A DNA stretch of 49,265 nt from JAWAFD01 sp964467175 (lineage in GTDB: Archaea > Micrarchaeota > Micrarchaeia > Anstonellales > J096), in assembly GCA_964467175.1 (NCBI GenBank), contig CAYXNY010000028.1, positions 1 through 49,265 on the forward strand, written 5' to 3'. The translations under genes were made by a program, and so were the position numbers. Shown one piece after another: positions 1-9,308 of the stretch (positions within the stretch are counted from its first letter, which is position 1; each line of letters starts with the position of its first letter). Below the pieces are notes generated by a model. That model was given only the letters and a program-made list of their open reading frames with translations, ran no database searches and was not told where the DNA came from.

Positions 1-1139
1 TCGCAGTTTATCACAACATCGTTTGCCAAAACCTCTATGCACTTGTGGTTTGAGGAAGAGATAACTCCATAGATGTTTCTTTTTTGGATGTAGTAGCCGG
101 GTTCTGTTATGTTCCTGCAGTAGGCGATCCAATTCGGCGGAAGGGTCTTTGTGAGCGGAAGCTCGTCCCCTGAAACCTCGCCGGCTGGAATGTATGGAAG
201 GAGGGTGTCTCCTACATCGTCAAAATAAACATCATGCGGAGGAAGGCCTGAGCCATCGTCATATCCGTAGTAGTCGTTCCAGTAGTTTCCGCCTCTGCAT
301 GTTCCGTTTATTATGCTTTTTACGCACTCATACGAAGAGTTCCAATAGTTTATGTAATTCCGTGAGGAGGAATCTGAGAGAACATTCTGCGTGTTGTTGA
401 AAATATTATTGTATATGCTGTTGTTGGCTGTCTGATTTAATCTCAGCCCTATTGAATTGTTCTGAAAAATGCTGTGCCTTATTATGTTTCCGTACTTCCC
501 TCTTACTGTCTGGTTTCCGGGGAGAGGGTCAGTGGATTTTACTTCCTTTGCGCTCTTGAAGGGAATTGGCGTAACATTCTGCTGGGAGCTGTTCGGAGCG
601 GCGTCATATATAAAAACGCCGAGCTGGTTGTTCGCAAATGTTGAGTTTTCTATTGTATTCGCGTAGGAGTAAAAAAGAGAAGCCGCGGTCTCGCTGTTTC
701 TTATGTTTGCAAACCGAACGGTGTTGAGGTGGGTTCTGTTAAAAATTATTCCATTTGTTGCGTTGTTTATCGTGATGTTTATCAAAGAGGCGGAGGTGTT
801 TCTCATTATTATAACATTGTACTGGTCGCTGTAGGATACTGGCGTTTGCACCTGAAGAACAATGCCGTTCATTGAATTTTCTATTCTGCAGTTGTAGAGG
901 TTTATGATGTGGGAGTTATTCACTAATATGGCGGTGGACGCGTTGTATATAAGATAGTTCCTGCAGTTGAAAGTAATGTTTATGCCTTCTATGTAAAAAC
1001 AGTTCTGGCCCTGCGCATCTATGTTGTTGTCCAAAGTTAAGGAGAGGTTTTCGCCTCTTATCTCTTGGCATTCTGAGAGCGCATAGGTGCTGGCAAGAAG
1101 CATGAGCAAGGCAAGGATGATAAGCTTTATTCTGTCCAT
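1..1139 (-). CDS. Secreted parallel beta-helix (NosD/PbH1-like) surface protein, C-terminus cut off by the window edge
   Basis: The frame is open from the ATG at 1139 to the left edge, so at least 379 codons are present and the C-terminus is missing. The protein starts with a signal peptide (MDRIKLIILALLMLLASTYA), then shows repeated short strands with Asn-rich turns (motifs such as NNSIYNNIFNNT) typical of right-handed parallel beta-helix repeats of the NosD/PbH1 type. A segment reading NYWNDYYGYDDGSG closely resembles one in the large beta-helix protein at 29830-33765, so the two are probably paralogues. Such proteins are usually exported and bind or display carbohydrate; the substrate here is unknown. 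It is the last gene of a minus-strand run of exported proteins, and a TTTAAA box lies about 30 bases upstream of the start. Confidence in the fold is good, in a specific function low. Confidence 0.8.
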   Translation of the reverse strand, partial: MDRIKLIILALLMLLASTYALSECQEIRGENLSLTLDNNIDAQGQNCFYIEGINITFNCRNYLIYNASTAILVNNSHIINLYNCRIENSMNGIVLQVQTPVSYSDQYNVIIMRNTSASLINITINNATNGIIFNRTHLNTVRFANIRNSETAASLFYSYANTIENSTFANNQLGVFIYDAAPNSSQQNVTPIPFKSAKEVKSTDPLPGNQTVRGKYGNIIRHSIFQNNSIGLRLNQTANNSIYNNIFNNTQNVLSDSSSRNYINYWNSSYECVKSIINGTCRGGNYWNDYYGYDDGSGLPPHDVYFDDVGDTLLPYIPAGEVSGDELPLTKTLPPNWIAYCRNITEPGYYIQKRNIYGVISSSNHKCIEVLANDVVINC

Positions 1140-1167
1140 TCTCCCCAACTATATTGTTGGTGCAAAT

Positions 1168-1178
1168 GTTTAAAAAAG
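1168..1178 (-). promoter_or_regulatory. Probable TATA box for the beta-helix gene at 1139
   Basis: On the minus strand the sequence reads CTTTTTTAAAC, about 30 bases upstream of the ATG at 1139. It overlaps the stop codon of the upstream gene, so the beta-helix gene may have its own promoter despite lying inside a co-directional run. Confidence 0.4.
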
Positions 1179-3059
1179 TAATGGAAGGCATTTCGAACCG
1201 ATTAGATAGAAGAAAATGAGCCAGACGATGATGAGAAGGAGCGCGATGAATATAGAAAGGCTGAGGGATTTTTCTTTCCATTTTTTATCTTCCCTGTAGT
1301 ATTCAAATACCAAGAGGGGCTGGAGCATGGCAAGGACCAACGGCCATATGGTTATGAGGAGGGAGAAATCCAACCGGCAGAGAAGGAATTCGGGCATGGG
1401 CTTTACTGTTATATCTAAATAATAGGTTTTTGCGCGGGTGTTCTCAGCAGCTATTGTGATGGGAATGCGGTATCTTCCGGGCGTTGCATTCTCCGGTATC
1501 TTTATGCGGATGGTTAGATGATAGGTTTCCTGCGGAGGAATCTTTTCTATCCTGTAGCCACCTATCCACTCCTCGTATTTCGGAGAGGTTTCAACCGTGA
1601 TGTTAGTCGCGGTTGCGTTTCCTATGTTCTCGACTGGGAGGGCGGTGCTTATTTCCTGGCCTAGGTAGAGGGAGAATGTTTCGTTTATGGATTCAAGCTC
1701 GGCTTTTAAAACGCGCGTATACACATTTCCCTTTGCAACAAGCCCGGTTAGATTGCCGTAGTTTCCGTAGCAGGTGAGGAGGTTTTCGTTCCTGTCCATC
1801 TCCAGACCGATGTGCAGGGGAAATTTCACTGAAACAACCCCGGTTGTGCAGCTGTTGTTGAGACGGTCGGAATAGAGCTCAACAGAATAGTATTCGCTAT
1901 AAGGTCCTGAGATTTCGCATGCGATGGAAGAGATGGAATAATTGGTGCAGAGCGAAAAAGTGTCAGATGCTTCGTATGGATAGATGAGCTCGAGCTCTAT
2001 GAAAATATTTTCTGGAATGATGGTGAATGTTGGTGGAGGAGGCGGTGGAGGCGGGGGCGGTTTGGGAAGCGGTTTGAAAGGCCCGACAGGACCGGGAGGA
2101 GGCGGAGGAACAACGCCTGAAATTGAAAAAACAACACAGTCGCTTCCTACCTGGTTTGAGGTGTCGTTTGCGTACAGGCAGAGGGAATGGGAGCCTACAG
2201 AGAGGCCTGAAAGGATATAGGATGCATGGCAGTTTGGAAGGTCATGCCTCTGGCTGTCAAGAACATACCAGCAGGAATCAAGAGGCTCGAACTCTATTAT
2301 CGTGAAAATGAGCGGAATGTCTCCGGGAGGATATTCTTTCGGCTCCGGAGAAATTATGCGCACATACGGAGGGAAAACACCGCCTATTCCGTTTATCATT
2401 ATCGTATAGTTGCCTGCGTACGCACCGAGGGAAAGAACTGCTGTTTGGTTGAACCGAACTATTTCTGTATCTGTAGTTGTAAGCCCATCATCTTGAACAA
2501 GACCAACGACAAGGTAGTCAACAGCAGGGGCGATGGGGGTTGCAAAGGAATCATCAACCGCTCCTGTTACATTAACATAAACAGTATTGCCAACCCGGGT
2601 TGCGTTCAGGGTGTAGTTGCCGACAAGCCATCCGCGGGACTGCGAGAGCTTCCATCTTGTAGGAGAAGAGGTGAGGGCTTTGTTGTCGGCTATTATTATG
2701 AATGGAATGGAAGGATACCATGCTTTAAAGGAGGAAATATCTACATCCAAATTAACGCATAAACTCGGGGGAACAGAAGTAATCTGAACCGGCCCGTTGT
2801 CTATTTCAATGTACTCGCCGTTTGTTCCGTCTGCATACGCAAGCGCGACCCATTTGTTCTGCAGCTCTGCCGCATCGAGCGCGCATATGCGTACATATAT
2901 GTTGGGGTTTTCCATAGAGTTGTCTGTGTAGGAGTAGGAAGGGTCGTCGTATACAAGCGACTGAACAGCTCCATCTTCGCCGATCAGATAGACCTGGTAA
3001 TACTGGGCAAAATGGAGGCAGAAGAGCAGGAGCAAAACAAACATCCTTTTCATGAGCAT
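1170..3059 (-). CDS. Exported surface protein with polyproline linker and two C-terminal membrane helices
   Basis: I do not recognise this as a named family. From the ATG at 3059 it is 629 residues; an ATG two codons further in (3053, MKRMFVLLLLF) is equally likely. The N-terminus is a signal peptide, followed by beta-rich domains with many NxT/NxS sequons, a proline-rich linker near residues 325-350 containing a run of more than ten prolines, and a beta-sandwich resembling the NEW1/CARDB type (AENTRAKTYYLDITVK) before two hydrophobic helices at the C-terminus. It is probably anchored in the cell membrane with the bulk outside. The start overlaps the stop of the upstream gene (TGATG), so translational coupling with 3059-4744 is likely. 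Confidence 0.75.
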   Translation of the reverse strand: MLMKRMFVLLLLFCLHFAQYYQVYLIGEDGAVQSLVYDDPSYSYTDNSMENPNIYVRICALDAAELQNKWVALAYADGTNGEYIEIDNGPVQITSVPPSLCVNLDVDISSFKAWYPSIPFIIIADNKALTSSPTRWKLSQSRGWLVGNYTLNATRVGNTVYVNVTGAVDDSFATPIAPAVDYLVVGLVQDDGLTTTDTEIVRFNQTAVLSLGAYAGNYTIMINGIGGVFPPYVRIISPEPKEYPPGDIPLIFTIIEFEPLDSCWYVLDSQRHDLPNCHASYILSGLSVGSHSLCLYANDTSNQVGSDCVVFSISGVVPPPPPGPVGPFKPLPKPPPPPPPPPPTFTIIPENIFIELELIYPYEASDTFSLCTNYSISSIACEISGPYSEYYSVELYSDRLNNSCTTGVVSVKFPLHIGLEMDRNENLLTCYGNYGNLTGLVAKGNVYTRVLKAELESINETFSLYLGQEISTALPVENIGNATATNITVETSPKYEEWIGGYRIEKIPPQETYHLTIRIKIPENATPGRYRIPITIAAENTRAKTYYLDITVKPMPEFLLCRLDFSLLITIWPLVLAMLQPLLVFEYYREDKKWKEKSLSLSIFIALLLIIVWLIFFYLIGSKCLPLLF

Positions 3060-4744
3060 CACGGAAGCGCTATCCTTTTCATTATAGAATATACTTCATA
3101 CAGCCAGTCATACACCGGGAGAACGTATTTATTTTTGTTTACAAGCTCTTTGTCATTCGTCCATTCCGGAACTGCGCAGGAGGTGTTTGAAACAAAAAGC
3201 GGGTGGTCGTAGACAGTTGAGCCGTTGAAATAAAGCGGAACAGGAGAGCCTCCTTGGTACACATTAACGGTTATGGAGTAGTTGCCAACATAAGCGCCAA
3301 CATTTTCGCCTGCGTAAATTGTGTAGAGTTTGTTGCAGGTTGGAACGATTGTGAACATTGCGTAGCCGGAAGAGTTGGATCCATACTCACCTATTGAATA
3401 GCTTTTCAGTCCTATAAGAGTGCCCGAGCTGTTCCAAACCTGAGTGGGAACAAAGGGGTTTAGGCCGTTTGTTTCTGTTATCCTAAAGGTCAAACCGGTA
3501 AGCGTGTTGTTGTCGCTGTCGGTCACCCACATCGTCACATTGTATGGATAGCCCCACATGGGGAAATAGTACGTCTCATTATCATCTATTTTTACATGCA
3601 AAATCCTTCTTGGCGCAACATTTATCGTTCCGGTCGCGTTGTTGTTTCCTTCATCGCATTCGCTGAGCACATCCGTTGCGTCCGCAAATGTTCTGAATGT
3701 ATAAACTCCGCTCTGGCCTGTTGCGTTGAATGTGTAGTTCCGCGTTGTGCTCTGGCCGGGAAGAAGCGTCTCGGTTATCGTCCAGTTTGTATACGCGTAG
3801 TATCCGCCGGGTCCTGAAATAGAGAGGTTGACGATGAAGTCTGTTGTTATTCTTACGTTCCCTATGTTTGTTATTGTTATGGTGACATTTCCGGATTCGT
3901 TGTAGCTAAGAGAGCCCGGCGTGGAGATGGAAACATAAAGGTCTGCACCTATGCAGATAGGATAGCCGAGGCCGTCAACAACAACATACCTGTCATAATG
4001 AACGGTATCGCCTATGGGCTGATTGACACTCAGCCTTGCGGGAAAATCAGAAGAGGAGTTTACAACGACCGCATCGCTGCAAACATCCCCATAATCATCC
4101 TCGCAGAGCGCAACAAGCATGCTCCTTCCCGTTGAAGAGTTCAGCCCCCACTCTGCATCGTTTGCATTTCGCGTGATCGTTCCCATGTCTGTTTCAAAAG
4201 TAATCGAACTTACTGTTGCGTTCACTCGCGCTATGTTCTCATCAAAAATTCTTGCGACGGAATAATCGCCTTTCAGCCAGCCGTTTGAGTAATTAACAGC
4301 TGCGAATTCCGGATTGGAGCCGTCTATGTTTTGCGAATAAAGAATGTGTATCCTTCCGGGGAATGCTGAGACATAAACTCGCGGAGTTCGGGTCGCATCC
4401 TGAAATTGGGAGAACGCAAACTGGTCAACAGGGGTGCGGTTGCAGGTGGAATTCACATTTTGAGAGGTGTAAACGAGCGTGGAGGTCGCACCTGCGCTCA
4501 GGTTTTTGCTTACGGTGATGTAGACCGGGTTGCCGGAAACATTCGCCGAGTAAACAGCGCCGGCATATCCGTTTGCGTTGCAGAGCATGAGCGCAAAATC
4601 GGGGTTTGTTCCGAATGTATCGGCGTATACTTTCTGCGCAACGGACGAGGTTACATTGTAAACGGTGTTTGCATTATCCACAACATTTCCGTAGGCAGAG
4701 AAAAGCAAAGAAGATAAAAGCAAAAACAAAATTATTCTTTTCAT
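3059..4744 (-). CDS. Secreted CARDB-domain surface protein
   Basis: The start at 4744 (MKRIILFLLLSSLLFSAYG) is chosen because it begins a clean signal peptide and lies about 25 bases downstream of a TATA-like box; an upstream in-frame start would add a poorly placed hydrophobic tail. The mature protein is beta-rich and glycosylation-sequon-rich. Around residues 300-405 it has a CARDB-type domain, with the alternating pattern ending in VLSECDEGNNNAT. CARDB domains are extracellular adhesion or assembly modules. The protein contains no obvious catalytic motif. It overlaps the next gene downstream by three bases and belongs to the surface-protein run at 1-8602. Confidence 0.78.
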   Translation of the reverse strand: MKRIILFLLLSSLLFSAYGNVVDNANTVYNVTSSVAQKVYADTFGTNPDFALMLCNANGYAGAVYSANVSGNPVYITVSKNLSAGATSTLVYTSQNVNSTCNRTPVDQFAFSQFQDATRTPRVYVSAFPGRIHILYSQNIDGSNPEFAAVNYSNGWLKGDYSVARIFDENIARVNATVSSITFETDMGTITRNANDAEWGLNSSTGRSMLVALCEDDYGDVCSDAVVVNSSSDFPARLSVNQPIGDTVHYDRYVVVDGLGYPICIGADLYVSISTPGSLSYNESGNVTITITNIGNVRITTDFIVNLSISGPGGYYAYTNWTITETLLPGQSTTRNYTFNATGQSGVYTFRTFADATDVLSECDEGNNNATGTINVAPRRILHVKIDDNETYYFPMWGYPYNVTMWVTDSDNNTLTGLTFRITETNGLNPFVPTQVWNSSGTLIGLKSYSIGEYGSNSSGYAMFTIVPTCNKLYTIYAGENVGAYVGNYSITVNVYQGGSPVPLYFNGSTVYDHPLFVSNTSCAVPEWTNDKELVNKNKYVLPVYDWLYEVYSIMKRIALP

Positions 4745-4765
4745 CACTAGAAATTTGAAGGGAAA

Positions 4766-4777
4766 GTTTATAAAAAT
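4766..4777 (-). promoter_or_regulatory. TATA box for the CARDB protein gene
   Basis: The minus strand reads ATTTTTATAAAC about 25 bases upstream of the ATG at 4744, leaving almost no 5' leader. It supports the choice of the 4744 start. Confidence 0.5.
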
Positions 4778-4841
4778 TGGTTTTTGCAAGAAACAAACAA
4801 AGAAAAAGTAAAAAAGAAAAAACAAAGAATTTAGCTGGTTT

Positions 4842-5225
4842 TTATTCCCTTGAAATGTCGTACAGTGCCTTTACTGCAACAACGGCCGCTGCTGGTGCTG
4901 TTAGGATGACGATGTTCGCGAGTATCTGCGCCACCGCCTGTCCTAAGAAGTTAATGCCAAACTGCTCGCCGAGTGTTGAGAACACTGAAGCAAGGCTCGA
5001 TGCTGAGATCATGAACGCTATCGCCGCAACAAGGAACAGAAGAATCTCTTTGTCCCTTATGTTCATCAGCCCGACAAAGATACCGATCAAACCGAGCAGC
5101 AGGCTCACCCATACAACAAGGTTCGCACCAAGAGGCACTATTCCCGCAAGTATTGCTATCACCAATCCCACAATATACACTAAGGGTCCAAAAGACTGTA
5201 CTTTCTTCATCATATTATCCCCCAT
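4842..5225 (-). CDS. Small four-helix integral membrane protein, function unknown
   Basis: The protein is 127 residues long and consists almost entirely of four hydrophobic helices (about residues 13-33, 37-55, 60-80 and 95-120) joined by short loops such as NIRDKE. There is no signal peptide cleavage site and no catalytic motif. I do not recognise the family. The gene has its own palindromic box (5251-5260) about 28 bases upstream of the ATG, so it may be a short separate transcript inside the surface-protein run, and it could be an accessory to the exported proteins around it. That is inference from position only. Confidence 0.75.
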   Translation of the reverse strand: MGDNMMKKVQSFGPLVYIVGLVIAILAGIVPLGANLVVWVSLLLGLIGIFVGLMNIRDKEILLFLVAAIAFMISASSLASVFSTLGEQFGINFLGQAVAQILANIVILTAPAAAVVAVKALYDISRE

Positions 5226-5250
5226 TTTCAGAAAGGATAGAAAAGAAATG

Positions 5251-5260
5251 GATTTAAATC
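5251..5260 (-). promoter_or_regulatory. Palindromic TATA box upstream of the small membrane protein
   Basis: GATTTAAATC is a perfect palindrome about 28 bases from the ATG at 5225. It lies just beyond the stop codon of the DUF2207 gene. Confidence 0.45.
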
Positions 5261-5266
5261 TTTCGC

Positions 5267-7018
5267 TTACCTTGCTCCGCCTCCGCCTCCCCCGAAACCA
5301 CCACCGAATCCACCCGCGCCCCCGTATCCGCCGGAGGAGCGGGAGGGAGGGGAGTAGGAAGGAACGAAGGAACTCCTCATCGCGCTGAAATAAACCGGGT
5401 GGGAGTAAAGAGGATAGAACCTGCTGGTGCGCAGTTCCTTTGCAGGAACAGCAACTTTCATCGCCCTAAGAGTTTCTTCCGCAACTCCGAAAGCAACAGC
5501 ATAGCTCATGTAATAGTCCCAAAGCTTTACTGAAGAAGGAGGATGCTCCTTAAGAAGGGTGAAATCGATAAGGTATTTTTTGAAATTGCTCCATTTCAAA
5601 TTGAGGAGCCTTCCTTCTTTTGACCATCTCCCGAGCCAAACCTTCTTGCTTCCAACAACCGCGCCAATTATAAATATAATTACAGAACTAAATATAGAAG
5701 CGAGCAAAAGGAAAGTAGAGGAGTCATACGCAAATACGCTGAGCTCTCCTATAAACAGCGAGAGAAAGAACGCTGCTATGTCTATCACAAACAGCACCCC
5801 AAAGAGCGCCAACAAAATTTTGTATCCTTTTTCCTCGATGTATTTCTCAACATCAACAGCGTCGATGATGCTCTCCTTCCATACATTGAACCATTTATAA
5901 AATTCATAGGACGGGGCAATAGAATTTTTGAATTTTTTCATGCTAAGTTTTCCGTTCTCCATTTTTGAGCGTATGTAATCGAGAAGGTTTTTTTCATAGC
6001 TCCTAATTTCGCCCGTTGGTTCCTTCTTTCTGCCCGGAACCAAGAGGATATCGTCTTTCGATTTTTCTTCAACGATATCAAGGTAGCCCATGTAAATGAG
6101 ATGCATTATGGATGCGGGCAAAGAGTTTTCCGAGAATTCTCCTTCTATGAAAAAAGGCGCTTCAGCCGGAGGGTTTTTTGAGGGAGGCTCCCTTTCATAC
6201 TCGCCAAAATACCCAACCACGGCGGCGCTGTACTCCGTTCCGAAAAAATGATAAACAACATAAACGAGAACAAAAGGAAGAAAAACAAGGGATAATGAAA
6301 ACAAGAAAAAGAAGCACTCCAAAGACTTCCACAGCTTCTGCTCGCTCGCCTGCCTTTCTTCTATCTGTATTATATCTGCCTTTAGAAAATCGTAATCATA
6401 GTAATAAATATCGGCGCCGTGGCCTTCAAACCATTCAAGGGGCATGAGAAGGTTTATCTCCAAGTAGCTCTGCGAAGGTTGATGGGCAGAAATGAGTATG
6501 GAATTCCCTTTGGAGGAGTTCTGAAAATCTGAAAAGGAATGGATGTAATAGGTTGTGTGTTTTACATCGCCCGGAAGGATTATTTTTATTTTAAGCGGAA
6601 CGGATTTTTCCCACTGGTCGCCCCAGAGTTTGTAGTAGAACTGCGCAGTATCGTTGTAGAGTTTTATCGCGTAAACATCGTAATCAAAAACAGCGGTAAC
6701 GGTGTTGTCGCATCCGCCGGAATCGAGCGAAAGAATGAGCTCGCGCTCGCCGGAAACCGAGAAATGCGGCTCATCTATCCGAAAAGTGCATCCTGCATTC
6801 TCACAATAACCGCCTGCGTTTTTTATCACAAGGTCTGTTGGTTTTGCGAGGTAGAGCTCGCGGAAACATCCGTGGAGGGAGTAGGTTATTCTTTCGTTGA
6901 CATGGACGATCCCGTTCGGGTTGATCGTATAAGTCAGCTCTGCATTTGTTATGGAATAGTCCTTTGCAGATGCAACCGCAAAAACAAAAAACAGAACAAA
7001 AAAAACCGCTTTTTTCAT
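5267..7018 (-). CDS. DUF2207-type membrane protein with glycine-rich tail
   Basis: The 583-residue protein starts with a signal peptide (MKKAVFFVLFFVFAVASA) and an N-terminal beta-rich domain of the DUF2207 type (extracellular, about residues 20-210). A membrane helix follows near residue 240, then a cytoplasmic-looking region, a pair of helices around 405-455, and a C-terminal tail of more than 20 mainly Gly residues with Phe and Tyr. This order is the classic architecture of DUF2207 proteins (YciQ-like), whose role is unknown; the Gly-rich tail is also typical. The gene lies 18 bases downstream of the neighbour at 7037 and has a GTGGTGAA ribosome-binding sequence just before the ATG, so it is probably co-transcribed with it. 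Confidence 0.85.
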   Translation of the reverse strand: MKKAVFFVLFFVFAVASAKDYSITNAELTYTINPNGIVHVNERITYSLHGCFRELYLAKPTDLVIKNAGGYCENAGCTFRIDEPHFSVSGERELILSLDSGGCDNTVTAVFDYDVYAIKLYNDTAQFYYKLWGDQWEKSVPLKIKIILPGDVKHTTYYIHSFSDFQNSSKGNSILISAHQPSQSYLEINLLMPLEWFEGHGADIYYYDYDFLKADIIQIEERQASEQKLWKSLECFFFLFSLSLVFLPFVLVYVVYHFFGTEYSAAVVGYFGEYEREPPSKNPPAEAPFFIEGEFSENSLPASIMHLIYMGYLDIVEEKSKDDILLVPGRKKEPTGEIRSYEKNLLDYIRSKMENGKLSMKKFKNSIAPSYEFYKWFNVWKESIIDAVDVEKYIEEKGYKILLALFGVLFVIDIAAFFLSLFIGELSVFAYDSSTFLLLASIFSSVIIFIIGAVVGSKKVWLGRWSKEGRLLNLKWSNFKKYLIDFTLLKEHPPSSVKLWDYYMSYAVAFGVAEETLRAMKVAVPAKELRTSRFYPLYSHPVYFSAMRSSFVPSYSPPSRSSGGYGGAGGFGGGFGGGGGGAR

Positions 7019-7036
7019 TTCACCACTCTGCCGCGC

Positions 7037-8602
7037 CTATGGAACGGTTGAGATGCTCCTTCCCATGTTTATCAAAACTATGTTTATGTTCTGCAGGCCT
7101 GCGGAGAACGCAGAATGCGTGGCGGGGTCCATCGTCGGGTCAGATGGCTGGGGCTCCTCAAGAAGCTCATCATAAGTAAACGTAACGTTTGCAACATTGG
7201 AGTAGTTGTAGAAAACCTTTATCGTGAAATTCGCGTTGTTGTTGTAGCGGGTTGGGATGATGGTGAACTCTTCATAAGTGGAAAATGTCGCGTTGTTTGA
7301 GTAGAATATTTTGTCTGGCTGGAGAGGAGCGACAATTATGTACCCATCTTGGTCGTTTATTTTGAGCTCCCCTTCCACAACATTTCCTCCACCATCATAA
7401 AGGGTGATGTTTATTTTGTTAGGCGCGCCTACTTTCAGGGTGCTTGTGTTTGCGTAGCCGTCGGTAGTGGCGTTTAGACGGTGATATTTCGTCTTCTGCT
7501 GGGAAACCCATTTTGTTGCTGTGGATGCGAGCGAATTCATGTTCTGCACAGAACTTTTCACTTGGCTTGAATAGTCGCTGCCGATGAGAGAGGAGCGGTA
7601 GCGGGGTGTGATGGAAGAATAGTCCGCAATGGAAAGGTCCTGAACGCAGTAGGGGTTTACAGAGAGTATGCGGAGCGTATAACCGTAAGAATCTGGAATG
7701 TTGTAGCGGGTTGGGGAGGCGGCATACCTCACCTCTCCGGTTGAGTTTGTTTTCATCGCAGAAACCTCTTCATATTTTTTGCCCGCAATAAGCACCGGAA
7801 GAAGGATGTTTCTTCCGTTTTCTTCAACCAGATAGATGGTTGCGTTTTGGGCGAGCGAGAGGTTTTTGTACCTGACAACCGCGCGGAGGTCGTACACATT
7901 CGCGGTGTTCGGGAAAACGGTTGTCTGCACCCCGTCTATGTACACTGTAATGTTGCACTCCTGCGGGTAGATGTAGAAGAGGTAGGCCTCCTTTGATGGG
8001 ACGAGGTATTCAAACTCAAAAACTGTAAGGTTGTAGCCGGTTCCGTTTGAGATGTTGCATATGAAAACCGGCTCTACAGCTGTGCCATTATCGTATTTCA
8101 GAACCTTCATCTGAAAATCCTCCGAGAGGTTTATGTAAACACACGGGATGGAAAGCATCTGTATCTCGCAAGAAGTATAGGTGCATGGGTTGCACAGGGT
8201 TGTATTAGGACTATCGGCTATCCATGAAAAGTTCCAGCCGTTGAATGCGGTGAAATTCCAGAACATTCCGTACTCCTGAAAATCGCTTGCGACCGGGGTT
8301 TGAAAATAACCTATTTCTGGTTTTTCTGTAAGGCGCGTGACAATGAGGGGAAGGTCGTAATAGTTTCCCTCGGGCCATGCAGTGTAGATGCCGGATGAAG
8401 GGATGTTGATGTAGTATATAGAAAGGTCTGTATCCGGGTCTGCGGATCGGTTCATCCATCCAACTATGCCGGCCCATCTGCTTGTGGGAAATTCGGTTAC
8501 GTTTAGGTCAACCTGCGTTACATTCCCTCCTTCTGTTGTAACGCTTTCGGCAGAAAGTATGGAGACCAGGAGGAGCATCGCAAGGAAGCATAGCTTTCGC
8601 AT
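7037..8602 (-). CDS. Large secreted surface protein, unknown family
   Basis: The start at 8602 (MRKLCFLAMLLLVSILSAES) gives a clear signal peptide and lies 25 bases from a TTTAAA box; an upstream ATG adds only five residues. The mature 500-residue protein is beta-rich, rich in Asn and aromatic residues, carries many NxT/NxS sequons, and ends without a recognisable anchor. One Cys-containing loop (NTTLCNPCTYTSCEI) may form disulfides. I do not recognise a domain. It heads the surface-protein run and is probably co-transcribed with the DUF2207 gene 18 bases downstream. Confidence 0.75.
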   Translation of the reverse strand: MRKLCFLAMLLLVSILSAESVTTEGGNVTQVDLNVTEFPTSRWAGIVGWMNRSADPDTDLSIYYINIPSSGIYTAWPEGNYYDLPLIVTRLTEKPEIGYFQTPVASDFQEYGMFWNFTAFNGWNFSWIADSPNTTLCNPCTYTSCEIQMLSIPCVYINLSEDFQMKVLKYDNGTAVEPVFICNISNGTGYNLTVFEFEYLVPSKEAYLFYIYPQECNITVYIDGVQTTVFPNTANVYDLRAVVRYKNLSLAQNATIYLVEENGRNILLPVLIAGKKYEEVSAMKTNSTGEVRYAASPTRYNIPDSYGYTLRILSVNPYCVQDLSIADYSSITPRYRSSLIGSDYSSQVKSSVQNMNSLASTATKWVSQQKTKYHRLNATTDGYANTSTLKVGAPNKINITLYDGGGNVVEGELKINDQDGYIIVAPLQPDKIFYSNNATFSTYEEFTIIPTRYNNNANFTIKVFYNYSNVANVTFTYDELLEEPQPSDPTMDPATHSAFSAGLQNINIVLINMGRSISTVP

Positions 8603-8622
8603 CGGTAAGAATTCCATGCAAA

Positions 8623-8633
8623 AGTTTAAATTA
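8623..8633 (-). promoter_or_regulatory. TATA box heading the surface-protein run
   Basis: The minus strand reads TAATTTAAACT, 25 bases upstream of the ATG at 8602. The spacing fits a leaderless archaeal transcript. Confidence 0.5.
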
Positions 8634-8652
8634 GTTTTTTATTTCTACAGAA

Positions 8653-9192
8653 TCAGTCAAACGACTCAAAAGCAAGGTCTGAGAATGAGTACATCGGCTT
8701 GTCGTCTTGGAAAAGTTTGAGCACATCGTCCCCTATGAAAATCGCGCCGTTTTCCGGGTTGACCACGTACCTAAGACCCTGCCACGAAAAACCAACATAA
8801 AAATTTCCTCTTTCCGTCGAGTAGACAAGAACGTCCTTCCCGTCGAGGGCCCGGAACAGGGATGCGAGCAGGAGCGCTTGGTTGTATACGTTGCCGGCTT
8901 TAAGCCTGTCCAGTTCATCGAAATCAAGCAAGAATTTTATCGGCATCTCTATATTTTCTATGCCTTTTATGTACTCTATCGCTTTTTGCACAGCAGAGAA
9001 AAAGTCCTTTTCCGGGTCGTAGGAGGGGAAGTCCGAAAGGATCTCGGCCTTCTTTTTCTGCACAAAATCATTGTACGGAGAAACCATGGCCCGTATTTCG
9101 GTTATTGTTTTGTCCTCGCTTTTTTCTATAATTTCTTTGTACCGCATTACAATTAATCTATAGAGTTCGCACTCCTTTTCGGTTTCCGGCAT
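8653..9192 (-). CDS. Transglutaminase-like protein lacking the catalytic residues
   Basis: The 179-residue protein has an N-terminal helical part and a C-terminal half whose pattern resembles the transglutaminase-like core: the helix AGNVYNQALLLASLFRAL stands where such enzymes have G-D/E-C followed by a long helix, and the strand YVVNP stands where they have an Asp after a hydrophobic strand. The Cys, His and Asp are all absent (Asn, Val and Asn stand there), so if the fold assignment is right it is a non-catalytic relative. No signal peptide is seen, so it is probably cytoplasmic. It has an ATG at 9192. The family assignment is inference; the gene itself is well supported. Confidence 0.6.
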   Translation of the reverse strand: MPETEKECELYRLIVMRYKEIIEKSEDKTITEIRAMVSPYNDFVQKKKAEILSDFPSYDPEKDFFSAVQKAIEYIKGIENIEMPIKFLLDFDELDRLKAGNVYNQALLLASLFRALDGKDVLVYSTERGNFYVGFSWQGLRYVVNPENGAIFIGDDVLKLFQDDKPMYSFSDLAFESFD

Positions 9193-9266
9193 AGGGGATC
9201 ATTTTTAAACTTTGCTGTGAACATTTATAAATTTTTCTATTCAGGCAAACGGGAGGAGGGGATGGA

Positions 9267-9304
9267 TTTAAATTAGTTTTGTTGTAAAACTTAACATAGG
9301 GTGG
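9267..9304 (+). promoter_or_regulatory. TATA box and ribosome-binding site for the coiled-coil pair
   Basis: TTTAAATT at 9267-9274 stands about 35-40 bases upstream of the ATG at 9309. GGGTGG lies 5 bases before the ATG. The second small gene (9653) has the same TAGGGTG sequence ahead of its start. Confidence 0.5.
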
Positions 9305-9308
9305 AATT

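Noticed and set aside
2041..2072. Glycine-repeat protein on the plus strand
   Set aside because: It is the complement of the polyproline linker of the surface protein at 1170-3059.
4777..5388. A plus-strand frame of 203 residues
   Set aside because: It overlaps three supported minus-strand features and has no hydrophobic or domain pattern of its own.
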